A DNA stretch of 64,000 nt from Lepturacanthus savala (lineage: Eukaryota > Chordata > Actinopteri > Scombriformes > Trichiuridae), in contig CM060470.1 in the NCBI GenBank assembly GCA_030544235.1, forward strand, positions 12,843,356 to 12,907,355, read 5' to 3'. Below are positions 33,726-44,592 of this stretch, one piece after another. Position 1 is the stretch's first letter. Each line of letters starts with the position of its first letter. The position numbers were made by a program, and so were the translations under genes. Under the pieces are notes generated by a model. It saw nothing but the letters and a program-made list of their open reading frames with translations, was not told the origin of the DNA and searched no databases.

Positions 33726-34552
33726 CCTCTGTGTGCCTCCCTAAAATTCTAAGCACCGCATCAGAACATCTGTTCCACTTCCCAGTCAGCATATAGGCAC
33801 CGGTTCTCCAGTCTCAGCCTCCGTTTGCACTTCACACTTTGTTTTTGTGGGCTCCTTTTTCTTTTCAAGGCTCGCCAAAGCAGGGGATGGAATTAAAGAG
33901 GAAAGTGCATCAGCGAGGTAACAAGAGAGGCTAATGGAAAGAGAGATTTGGGAAAAGAAAGAAGGAAGAAAAAAAAAGGGTCGTGGGGGAGTGAGCGGAG
34001 GAGAGGAGTTCTGGATCAGTATGTCAAAGAAAAACAGACAAACAGTGAGACGGAGGTATCCCGTCTCTGAATCAATACGTTTATTTCCACAAGCTGCTCT
34101 CTGATGTGAGGGTCGATCAATTAGAAAGGTTTCTACTTCTGCAACCACGTGTCTACACACTGATCGGCACGACCTGAGTAATGAGTGTACTGTGGTCCCA
34201 GGCAACTGCACACAAACACTCAACAAATACGCTTTTTCACCATGTTGTCATCTAACGGAGTGATGATGTGGTTGTGGTGCAGCAGACAGATGAGCGCCAT
34301 GGAAAAGGACATGAGTTGAAATATGTTGATATATATTCTGATATGTTGAGAATATAAACAATGAGAGATGGACATGTAGAAAATGTCCCAAACAGACACA
34401 AAATCTCAGGCACAAACAGAAATTTAAGACTTTTATATTGTTCTGCAGTGTTTCAGCAGCCCAATCATAATCGTTATATATATTTTATCATTGTAGCATC
34501 TTTCCATCTTTTTTACTGGACCCCAGTTTCCCAAGTTTGAGAGTTAAATGTT
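33726..34552. other. Noncoding stretch, no gene seen
   Basis: The minus-strand frame at 33786-34226 (146 codons) is serine/phenylalanine-rich because it reads the purine-rich tract at about 33940-33990 backwards. It has no domain and is rejected. The rest is AT-leaning. Confidence 0.55.
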
Positions 34553-34750
34553 TGTATGACCTTGGCTGCATCTGAAAGCGCCTACTTCCCACCAACGTCC
34601 ACTATCCACTATCTAGAATGTCTGAATACCTTAGTAGGCTTTCAACTAGTATGCAAACAGTATCCGGATGGTTTACTAGATCCGGTCATATTTTGCAGTG
34701 TGCAAGCGAATGACTCTACGCTATCCCAGAAGTCACCAGGAGGTCAATAA
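34553..34750 (+). repeat. MITE-like repeat fragment
   Basis: The words TTGGCTGCATCTGAAAGCGC, CTAGATCCGGTCATATTTTG, CAGTGTGCAAGCGAATGACT and CTACGCTATCCCAGAAGT occur in the order of a common fish repeat. The opposite end was not found. No coding capacity. Confidence 0.6.
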
Positions 34751-36555
34751 CTTAATTTTAACCACATGAAAATGATACTAAAGGACACATTACCGAGCTA
34801 TTTGAGACATTAAAGTTTCATTGAGTTAAGCATTAAAAAATGTTTTTCAGCTAAGAGTAACAGAGGAATAAAAGATTTTATTTTCATTTTTAAAACATGT
34901 TATTAAAGGTCTTTGATTCTTCAAATGATCATGATTATATTGATCATATGAGATATTTCTTTAGTGGATTTGGTTCATATCAAAAGGTGGGATATTCTCT
35001 ATTTATAAGTTTAACCAATTATGCAAGTTCTGCCGTATATCCAACTAACTTTCTATATAGAAACTACTACTACTACTACTACTACTGCAGCAGCAATAGT
35101 TGGAGAGGTAACTGCTGGTTAGCAGGCAGTGTATACTAGGATTTAGGATGCAGCCATTGTGGTGTAAGCCACAGTAGAAGCGTCTGTATTGGTCGATTTT
35201 TGTAGCTGCTTAATCAGAGAGAGTGGATGCAGGTTTGCCTCATCAAGGCCACTTAGCAGGGAGGGACTGGACAATGTGAGATTTTGGTGAAAGTAGGTAA
35301 AAGCCATTTTTGTGAATTGCAGGCTGTAATTTGTGTATTTAAAGATACATTGCTATTGTTGTAGCAGTAACCACTTGTTTCTAAGTGTATACGCTTCGAT
35401 AGATGCTGTGAGACCTTCTTCTTGGGTTAATTCACCCCTGTATCCACCTGAGCAGGTGGTACAGTCCAGAGTAGTGAAGAGGAGGAGGCAAAGTGTCATT
35501 CAGATGCTAGGAGAAGAGCAGGTGGCTGCTTACTCAGAGGCTGCTGTTTTCTTTTGATTGTGAATTATGCTTTGAGTTCTAGTTTGGTTTGAACTTACTG
35601 GGGTCCACATTTTTTTTCTTTGTTTTGTCCAACTTCTTGTGTAGTTGATAAAATCACAGAGCACTAGCCTGAACTTGACAACCCATTTTTGGAGCGCTTT
35701 TGATTTCTTTTATTTTCATGTCATGCACGTACAATACCCAAACCACATGGGTTTACAAGACATCAAAAGTACAGTTGCTGCATTGAACGTCTCATTTCAC
35801 TAATAAAATGTATTATACATTTGGTCTGCTACAAAAAGGTTTCCTTCCTAAAGCACACTTCAGGTTTGTCAATCATCCAGCTCAAAACAATCAACATAGG
35901 AGACATTTACTAAAGATTACATCCCACATGTCCTCACAGAACGGACAGTGAGGCGAAGTGAATCTCATTCTCACCTTGAGTTGAATTGTCTCTATCGGTG
36001 TTGGAAAAGTAATCCTTCAGTAGTTCTTTCTAGAGTATCTTCCATTCATACAGTGCCATATGTTGTATAGAATGTATTTGTTTCTGTATAAATAACATCT
36101 GACTTGGCTATAATGAGCCTTAAGCCACCTAAGCACTTGCACCTAAGCAGCATTTACACCTATAAGAGGTATTCAAAAATTCGCTGGATTGTTTAAAACC
36201 AGGCTTACTACCTTCTTCCTTGATTTCTTCCACTGTGGAGAATCTTTCCTGTTTCAGTCACCAAACTGTAGACCTATGCTACATTGTAGCTGACATCTTA
36301 CTCGAAAGCTTCTGGGCATATTGGCACTTGTTGTCCAAGCGGCGGCTACCACAACCTGAGGCTTAAGCCAATGCGGAATTCCCACTGCTACCGATGGCCA
36401 TTTTGGAAAAGTATTGCTAGTTTTGAGGAGTTATTGTAGCTTTGGTGATGGATGGATGGTTGCCACCATATTTCATCTTGTTTTATGTTACTTGATTACG
36501 ATACATGTGCTATTATTGCAAATTCGTGAACATTAGCCAAAATGTTCAGTGCTTG
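34751..36555. other. Noncoding stretch, no gene seen
   Basis: It contains a (CTA)n run at 35063-35087 followed by CAGCAGCAATAG. The remainder is AT-leaning unique sequence. Frames of up to 80 codons are composition-driven. Confidence 0.55.
35063..35087. repeat. (CTA)n microsatellite
   Basis: About eight CTA units. Confidence 0.95.
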
Positions 36556-36564
36556 GTGTTCCCA

Positions 36565-36732
36565 GTAAGCCGGCGTGAAATGCAATACCCTCCTTCCTTT
36601 TTCAAATGGTCCTGGCTCCAAACAGGAAAGATAAGATGCAACTCTGAGCGTCAAACCGGCTCCAAAAAAACGAGTGACATCCTACCTCGCCGTGTCTATC
36701 TTTATACAGTCTGTGGTCTATGGGCTCAAAAG
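36565..36732 (+). repeat. Interspersed repeat end, copy A
   Basis: ATAAGATGCAACTCTGAGCG followed by TCAAACCGGCTCCAA (36631-36665), then GAGTGACATCCTACCTCGCC and ATCTTTATACAGTCTGTGG. These follow a fish repeat whose end reads GTCCATCTTTTATACAGTCT. A core copy of the same words lies at 56141-56178. Confidence 0.65.
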
Positions 36733-36734
36733 AT

Positions 36735-38325
36735 CCTTGTTGTTGCTGCACATCAATACAAGTTTAGCTTTTGATCATGAATTATTCCCCCACAAGGCCA
36801 TTATCATGCAACAGGTGAAGTTATTGATATGGTCTAATGCAGCAGTGAAGGATTGCTCGTGTGCATGTAGTAGCATTAGTTACGGGGATTAACTTTTGCC
36901 ACTGTGATACAGAATTTCAATAAGAGCTAATAACGCCTGTTGTCAATTGGTCTTAGAATATTTCACAGCATCTCACATCATCTGACTTCTGAGAAATGGT
37001 TAACTGGAGGAGAAACTTGATGCCAGATGGGGGTGGCATAATGGGAAATGTAAGATACAGCACTTTTTGGAGCCCGATCAACACCAGGGACTAAAACTCA
37101 GGATACTGCCATCGCTGCTGCTCCAACTTTGATTATTTTATGTTAAATCCTCAATCACACTTCACCTAACAGTCTGGAAGTTCAACAAGAAATCACTGGT
37201 GTGTCACTCTAAACAAAAAATGAAGAAAAACATCAGATCTACACACCGTTGTGATTGGATATACATAAATACATTTACATTATTACAAAATATCCTCTGC
37301 TTTTAGTTTAGCTTACTAAGATTATACTTTATTTATGATTGCTTAAAAAAAGTATGCCAGTTGCAATAGCTTCTTGAGCCAGCAAAAATTTTGTCACTGG
37401 TGTCAAGTTTTGTAGAAACTACCAATTGGGTTGAGCCCTGTTGGCTCTAACACATGTAGGTACAAGATGTAAGAGGTATCAGCTCATGCGTAGCTTCAAG
37501 GTTACTAATAAATAGCAGTAAGAGTGCATAATACTGGAGAGATATTTGATAGAAACACCCATCCCTTAGGAGGGATCACACACAACATTCCCTGGATGTG
37601 CCTGATTGGCTGCACGTGTTCACTCTTGGCTGGGCTGCTCATTGATTTCAAAACGAGATGCCGTCTTCTTTGGATGCAAGAGTGGAATGACATTTTTGTT
37701 TTTAGGTCACAATCTCGCCTTGTGCCATATCCCCCAGCCGCCCCCCCCTTACTGTGCCTGTGCACAAAATTGAACGCCACCTGTTGTTGATTGGCTGGAG
37801 TAGTGTTTTGTGTCTCGATCCAAGCCAATTTGTTTGTTTTCCATTTGCAGAGCAGGGGCATGGTATATGAACGCCAGACCTTTCCTCTTTGCGCACCCCG
37901 AACATACAGCTTGTCGGCAGTGAGGAGTGACTTGCTTAATTTGACAGAAAATTGTATTGGATCAGAGTCGTGGACTATATATTTGAGATGTTAAACCCTT
38001 ACTGTTCACAGAGAAATTAGTCAAAACAAAACTGTAACAATAAAAATAGCTCAATTAAGATGATGAATGGAACCTGCTGGCAGCAATAAGGCCATTTTCC
38101 CATTTTTGTGTTTGCATGCTATATTAGTCTTTCTTCCCAGCTGATTTTGCTGATGTAAACTCTTCCATCTTGTAACTGAGTGGTGAGCTGCTAGAATCCA
38201 CATGTGTTTTGTTTCCCACATTAGCACTGCTTTAGCTGCTGTTATGATAACAGAGCCGACCTGACCTGACCAGCCAGCCTCTTCCTCCCCTTCAAGCCTT
38301 CCGTGACGGGAGCCTTTTCCGCCAT
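36735..38325. other. Noncoding stretch, no gene seen
   Basis: No gene. A 118-codon minus-strand frame at 37505-37861 has no domain or codon bias. A C run (about 37740-37748) is the only notable simple sequence. Confidence 0.55.
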
Positions 38326-38326
38326 T

Positions 38327-38329
<3 letters not shown>

Positions 38330-38359
<30 letters not shown>
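38330..38359. repeat. (TC)n microsatellite
   Basis: About fifteen TC units, then TATCTTTCTC. Confidence 0.95.
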
Positions 38360-38370
<11 letters not shown>

Positions 38371-40915
38371 AATGTACACCCAAAGGCTTATTTACACACT
38401 CACTCTCGCACAGCAATGAAACAAGCTAAACCTCCACCAAAGGTTTTGCCTTTGAGGTTTTTGAATTGAAGCATTTGTTCAACTGTGAAAACAGTCCTGC
38501 AATATCAGGAATCAGAAAAAGGTACCATGAACAAAGTTATAGTGACAAGGAAATTCACTACCATTCACATTCATAGTTTTGACTCACTTCTTCTCCATAG
38601 CAACAGCAACAAGGTATATTAGTATCTTACTTGGACAAAACAGGATTTCTCGGAAACTAAGTTGCATTAGTTTACTATTAACTTGTGGTCATAAAATTGT
38701 CAAATTCATACAAATTTGTTCAACGTTCAACGGAGTCCATAAACCATAGGATGATGCCATGGTGACTAAGTCCATCATATTTGCTAGCTGAACTAGCAAC
38801 TTGCCTACTTGCTCATAAAAACTTTGCATCCTCTGTCGAGTCATGGCACAAATTTTGTGCACAACAATCTAGGAATAATGGGAAATGTGTGAAAAGAAAT
38901 GTGTAAAAAGACAGCTTAAAGCATAGATATTGAATAAACAACTGCTTTAGATTAAATAGCTTTTAAAAATCCCATCCTTATCTTAACATATGAAGCAACA
39001 TGTTGAGAAAGGCTCTGTTTGGCTTTTTAGTATTACCATAGCTACAAATGTCAATTTTGATACTGGTATTATATAAATTTTCTTAAGTGGAACTAGCCTA
39101 CAACAGAACCTGGTTGTAGGTTCACTTAGGCTCTCGATTAGGAACACAACAGCAAACAGCTAGCATAGTCGCGAGCTTGTTTAGCAGCAGACTGATCATA
39201 GAAAAACTAAATTCTACTACAAATCAACAATCGCAAAGTAGCTGTAGTAAAAAAAAAAAAAAGGCAGCCTACCTATAGATAGTGCTCCAACAAGAGAATT
39301 TGTGGCATATATAAAAGACATCTGCTAACATTTGCAGTCACAGATGTAACGATGTCCGTTAAGCAGCAGCTGCCATAGCACGGTAAGTGGTTGCTACTAG
39401 CAACATAATTATCTACCGAAACCAACTGAAACCTGCTGCTGGAGGAACAGTTTGTCTTCACTGCAGTTTCAGTTCCTGCATTGTACTGGGAATCTACAAA
39501 AAAAGTCAGTCTCTGAGAGGACTAACTGTCTTCACCAGGCTTGACCGACAGCAAAAATTTAGCGAACCAAAACAGTTTTCAAGTCAGCTCCATGGAAGGA
39601 GTCAAGTGCTAGTATTGATTCATTGATTTTAATTGCATTGTAGGGAGTTAGGGGAGTCTGGTGAAACAGACAAGCTCCCGGGTAGACCTCGATCAATCTA
39701 TAGATATGGTTAATAGGTTCAAAACATATACAGGACATTTCTTCCATGTGGATTGGCTGTTAGTTCATTAACTTTTACTTTCCAAAGGGACAAGTGTGTG
39801 TCCCTTTAAGGTCATCACTCAAGTAGTGGGTTAAAAATGTCGCAACGTTGTTTGTTTAGGCGTTTGCTATCAAAATTAAAGCACAATGGCGTTGGTTTGT
39901 GCATGTAAAATAATACCGCTTCAAAATGCTGCCTTTTAGCAGCCTGAGCTGAATGTAATTTGACACTGACTGCTCCTCTGTTCTACAGCCATGAGCCACA
40001 GGTCAACTCACATGTGTTATGTCACCTTGTGTCCTAGGCCAGTAAAAATTTAACTTACTGGCTCTTAAACTTGTTAAGGTGTGCTTGTTAAAGCCCACAT
40101 AAAGCTGTGCCGTGCATGATGGTAATCTTGATCTCATGGCCAACAAGATAAGAGGATTAACTCTATCTTTTGAATCGACTCCTATCTTGTATTCTGTTTC
40201 TCTTCTCATCCATCTGATACCTATGTGTTTGTGTTTACAGCGTGGGTAATCCAGCTCAGCCTGTCTCTTCTTACACTGCCTCTTGATTTAAAATACAAAA
40301 AAAGGCATTTGGTGTTAATGTTAATATATGATCGGAAGTAATATCTGGCAATTCCAAGATAAAGGTACTCAACATTAACCATTAATGATAAATTAGGGAA
40401 TTATGGACAAATTATTTTCAGATATAAAAAGCTGAAGACGTAAGACAAGTTAGTCTCAACAAAAAGTTAGTGTTGTCACCTAATTACATTATTAAACGAT
40501 TCTGATCTCAGGTTACAGTGTTCATTGCATCAGAACTTCTCTTTACCAGAGATTATGAAACAGAATCAACTCAGATATCATTAATATATATATATTTTCA
40601 TTCTGTATTTAAAAAGAAAAACTTCCCTCAAGTTGAGAAAAGCTATTTTAAAATCTGTGACTATGGGCTGGATCCAGGGTGTGATAGGAAAAACTACTAC
40701 ATATACATATTTATTGGCATTGTAGGCACCCAAGAAGTAACCCCAATGCCAACGCCATATGTGCCAGGTGAGCAATTGCAACTTATACTATATCTATCTG
40801 ATGACCACATATTGTCCAAACAGGATGTTAAAAGCAAGGATAAAAAAGAAAAAAATAGTTAAAGTTAATAAATAGAATTTTAAAATAATTTAATAGGGGG
40901 GAGATTCATTTTGGA
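38360..40915. other. Noncoding AT-rich stretch, no gene seen
   Basis: A14 lies at about 39250-39263 and a short TA run at about 40587-40599. A 114-codon frame at 40518-40862 is AT-driven with no domain. No recognised repeat. Confidence 0.5.
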
Positions 40916-40924
40916 AAAAATAAA

Positions 40925-41420
40925 ATGGATTATCATAGGGCCCTCACAAAGGCCCTGTGGCTCAACAGAGAACACCATGAAGCTGCCGAGGTAATTCAGG
41001 ACAACATATACGAGTTGTTGCCACTCCTGATGAGATATGTGTCAGGGCTGTTTGTGTTGCTACTGCCAAGGTGGACCTGGCCCTGTTGCATGATGACACC
41101 AAACTGGCGTATGCGCCGAAACATTACAGACAGCCACACATCCGCCAAGCAGAAGGGCTTGCTGAAAGCAAGCACAGTGCATTGTATGGATGTCGCTCCC
41201 AAGCCTGGACACCATCTATACAAGCTGTCAGAGGAATAAATTAAACGGCATCATTATCGAAAATACGCGCCCCAGCCACCCCGTTTGAACCACTGACGTC
41301 TGGCAGGCACTTTTGGGCAATTAGATCCCGCACCAACAAACTAAGGAATAGTTTCTTTCCCAGAGCTGTGGCTTCCATCACACCCCTCCCTGCCCAACAA
41401 CTGAACTGACCACAAGGACT
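40925..41420 (+). pseudogene. LINE remnant, C-terminal end of ORF2
   Basis: At about 41301-41408 one frame reads GRHFWAIRSRTNKLRNSFFP and then RAVASITPLP before a stop. This fits the conserved C-terminus of vertebrate non-LTR retrotransposon ORF2 proteins (SGRRFRALRSRTNRLRNSFFPRAV). Upstream, frames are broken by stops and the reverse transcriptase core is not recognisable. The frame starting at 40925 may contain further decayed LINE sequence, but that is not certain. The product would be non-functional. Confidence 0.7.
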
Positions 41421-42000
41421 TAAAAATCTCACACATGTTCACACACATAGATCATATCTTACACACACACATAGCATCTACCTCCATTGAGTGGAGACAG
41501 GTCTGTACTCGTGCTGTTACAGAGTGATGATGGAGAAGCTGTCCAGCCCTGACACATATCTCTTACTGGGTGATTTCTACATGAAGTCGAAGAACCAGAG
41601 AAATCCATCAATGTTTTATGAGCACACTCTGAAGAAACCCCCAAAAATGGAGCTTTAGCCATCAAAATCTGGAAAACTCCAGTTAAGACTCTTAACTACA
41701 TCAAGGCAGTAAATTACTAGCCCTCACAGATGATTTCCGTTATAGAGGACTGTTGGCAAAGATACAAAACAAGGTTGAGTAAGTAGGCTTCAGTTTCCCT
41801 ACAAAGAGTCTGCGACATGCAAGCAAGATGCCAAGTCCTATGAATAAATTCTTGTGTATTGTGAGACCGATTGCATATTTACCCCATTCTGAATCAGGTG
41901 GATGTGTGCTGGGAGCACACATCCAAAAATAGGGTTAGGGTTTTAACAACTCTTGGAACTTAAACCAGACAATTACCCAACATTGTCGCATCTTATTGAC
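41421..42000. other. Noncoding stretch with a strong hairpin
   Basis: A CA-rich piece lies at about 41440-41471. A perfect 12-bp hairpin lies at 41899-41925, followed by TAGGGTTAGGG at 41930-41940. No gene was found. The stretch may include decayed 3' UTR of the LINE upstream. Confidence 0.55.
41899..41925. repeat. Perfect 12-bp hairpin with 3-nt loop
   Basis: Arms TGGATGTGTGCT (41899-41910) and AGCACACATCCA (41914-41925), with loop GGG. Immediately after it lies an 11-bp telomere-like TAGGGTTAGGG. Confidence 0.9.
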
Positions 42001-42005
42001 TTGGT

Positions 42006-42350
42006 GAGATGTGGGTTACGGGGGCAACAGCCCAAGTAGAGAGACCCAGACTTCCCTTTCCCCGGCCATTCCGTTGAGCTCTTCCCGGGGTAACCCTAAG
42101 GCGTTCCCAGGCCCAGCTGGAAGACATAGTCTCTCTAGCGTGTCCTGGGTCTTCTCTGCGGCCACCTCCTGGAGGGACATGCCTGGAACACCTCACCAGA
42201 GAGGCATCCAGGAGGCATTGTCACTAGATGCCCGAGCAAGTTCATCTGGATCCTCTCGATGCGGAGGAGCAGGTGTTCAACTCTGAGCTCCTCCCAGATG
42301 ACCAAGCTTCTGAATCCTATCTCTAAGAGAGCGCAAATACACCCTGTGGA
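42006..42350 (-). pseudogene. LINE remnant, minus strand, ORF2 C-terminal region
   Basis: Read on the minus strand, two frames cover it. The first has EELRVEHLLLRIERIQMNLL, then GHLVTMPPGCLSGEVFQACP; a frameshift near 42140-42190 leads to AWERLRVTPG and GSLGLSTW. These match a very common fish LINE C-terminus (consensus IERSQLRWLGHL, GRLPGEVFRACP, RGRPRTRWRDYVSRLAWERLG). The DNA match is strong over about 330 bp, including AGACATAGTCTCTCTAGCGT. Clade, RTE-like or L2-like, was not settled. The reverse transcriptase core is absent and the fragment is dead. Confidence 0.85.
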
Positions 42351-43135
42351 GGAATAAGTGCCCAGATTTCTTGATATGGCAGAAAAACATTCTTCTAGGG
42401 TGTACAAATGAGAATCCAACAATGCTTTGTGTAACATAATCACAATCAACCTCAATCCTGACAATGACTGCATTGGAGGAGAATTATAACAATTTAGATG
42501 GGGATTTTGAGACTTGGGGCTGTATATGTGAGACTTCTGAAGGAAGTAAAGCCACCTGGAGAATTACTGTATCTGAATAACTAAACAGAAGGTAAACCAA
42601 GAGAAAGCCTTCATTGCTTTCACAGAGGTTGCCAGCAATGCAAACAACCATGTGCTGGCCCCGTTCGCCATGGTGACACCTTACAAGATGCTTAAACATA
42701 CTTCTCAAGCCAGGAATCAGCTCAAATGCATAGCTAAGATGAACTGCAGCATTGTTAATGGCGATGAGTTGGAGAAGGGCTCTGCTGCTCCTGGCTCCTG
42801 ATGGGCTCCACTCAGTCAGGGAAGTATGGCTGGAGACATCTTAAAGAGATGCCTCAATCATAACCAGTCATTTTGTAAAGCTTATATTATAATAATATCT
42901 GGGCTACATAATGGAAAATAAGCAGCCGTTCCATGATGTAATGCTCAGCTGTGTTTTGGGTCAGAAATATGGAAATCAGACTAATGCAACTCCCAAACAC
43001 AAGCTCACTTTAAACTATTCAAAAGCAAATAGGCATGTTGATGCATTGGACATGTGTCTACTCATCCAAAGTAACCAATAATTGAGAAATTACATTCTGG
43101 ACAGCGCTGACCTGAGAACTTTAGACTTGGAACTG
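42351..43135. other. Noncoding stretch, no gene seen
   Basis: No gene. Some of this may be decayed LINE sequence joined to the minus-strand fragment, but no motif could be read. Confidence 0.5.
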
Positions 43136-43139
43136 TGTG

Positions 43140-43290
43140 TGTGAAACATTGTATATCATATTATTATCATTACTATAATTGTTTAATTATTTGTAACAAA
43201 TTTATTATTACTCTTAATATCAGTTTGCTTTGGCAATATAGGTTCTGTCTTTCCTAATGAATGAAGCTCATTAAATTGACAAAAGATCAT
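43140..43290 (+). repeat. LINE-type 3' end fragment
   Basis: TTTGCTTTGGCAATATAGGT followed by TTCCTAATGAATGAAGCTCA and TTAAATTGAC resembles the 3' end of fish L1-type elements (TTTGGCAATA...TGCCAATAAAGC...AAATTGAA). The coding region is not present. The call rests on short words. Confidence 0.45.
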
Positions 43291-43775
43291 GTTTTGGGTC
43301 AGTAAGATCTGTTTAAAATAATGTCTGGTTGTGATCCTTAAGGGATCTCCTGCTGCTTGTGCAACTTTACAACATTTTGCATCTAGTCACATACGCAGTA
43401 CCCAGCGCTGCCTCTGAATAACATTTGTCACCTTATATACTGTAGATGTCAACGGCCTCATTGCATCTATTTTTAGAAGTTGTGGCAGTTTTATAGATTG
43501 GACTACTCTCCACATCATAAAACTATGCTAAAAAGTGACACAAGGGTTGTGACAAAGCATCAATATTTGATGGATGCATTATGGACAAGAATCAAAGTGC
43601 CTTAAATCTCTGTATAGTACTATGCATATACATAATATACATGTTTTTAACTGCCACAATCAATACATGAACAGGAATTTGCATTATAGAAAATCTAGAC
43701 TTACATGATGACAAGTGACTCCACTGTAAATTAAGGCACACTGAGAGTACAAGCCAAAGTATGTACATACAGCAT
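43291..43775. other. Noncoding stretch, no gene seen
   Basis: AT-leaning unique DNA without recognised features. Confidence 0.55.
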
Positions 43776-43779
43776 TACT

Positions 43780-44240
43780 CTGTCGTGCTAATTTACATTA
43801 TTGAGCTCATATTATCCTGGAATAATTCCCATATTTCTTTCCCCGTGCAATAATTCCCAACATATTGTAACCATGGACCTCATCAGGGATTCTTTATTAA
43901 AAGTCCACGAATTACGTTTGAAGCGCGCCATCATCACAGATTGACCCATTTTATCGTTCTAATCAGCACAGCGAGCCTGGATCCAATCAGCCTCGCATCT
44001 GTCGCTCCTGCTGCCTGTACAAATGGCTGCACTATAACAACATGCTCGCCCAAATAATGACAAAGTTAAAACAGAGCAAGCCTCGAGTGTAAATTCAGCA
44101 CAGTGGAATATAAACATGCACTGCTGTTTTGGAGGATTGATTGGAAGGATATGAGGAGATGAAAATGCCGCTGAAAGTGCGTTTCCTCTTGCAATAATAA
44201 AAGGTCTCAGAACAGATTACGGCATGATAGATAACCCTCC
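43780..44240. other. Repeat-free complex block, candidate conserved noncoding element
   Basis: About 460 bp without simple repeats or transposon words. It is rich in AT-rich binding-type words and retained CpGs (GAATTACGTTTGAAGCGCGC, GGAATAATTCCCATATTTC, CCCAAATAATGACAAAG). A pair of TAATTCCCA words occurs at 43822-43830 and 43851-43859. No frame longer than about 30 codons. Of the blocks in the window this one looks most like a developmental enhancer, but that is inference. Confidence 0.4.
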
Positions 44241-44545
44241 TGTGTGCATGTTTGCATGAATTCGACAACATTTACATTAAAGACCGGAAAACATGTTGCA
44301 TGTGTGCACCTACTGATGAATATCTGCGAACATGGGTGACAAAACTACCGCGTTTGTGTGAGTGCACATTTAGTGGCATGTTCTCAACATGTGCCAAACC
44401 CCTGCCTCCGTACATCATGTAAACGAACGTCCCCTGATATTTTGAATTTTGACCCTCTGTGCTCAATGCAGCGTTTCAAGCATATAAATCCATGTCTGTA
44501 ACCTGCAGCTGGCTCTAATCTGTCTGGAGGAGTTTGAATTGAAGG
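44241..44545. other. Noncoding stretch, no gene seen
   Basis: No gene or repeat was recognised. Confidence 0.55.
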
Positions 44546-44550
44546 TTAGC

Positions 44551-44551
<1 letters not shown>

Positions 44552-44589
<38 letters not shown>
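44552..44589. repeat. (GT)19 microsatellite
   Basis: An uninterrupted GT run of about 38 bp, likely polymorphic. Confidence 0.97.

Positions 44590-44592
<3 letters not shown>

Noticed and set aside
33786..34226. 146-codon minus-strand frame
   Set aside because: It reads a purine-rich tract backwards to give S/F/L-rich sequence. No domain.
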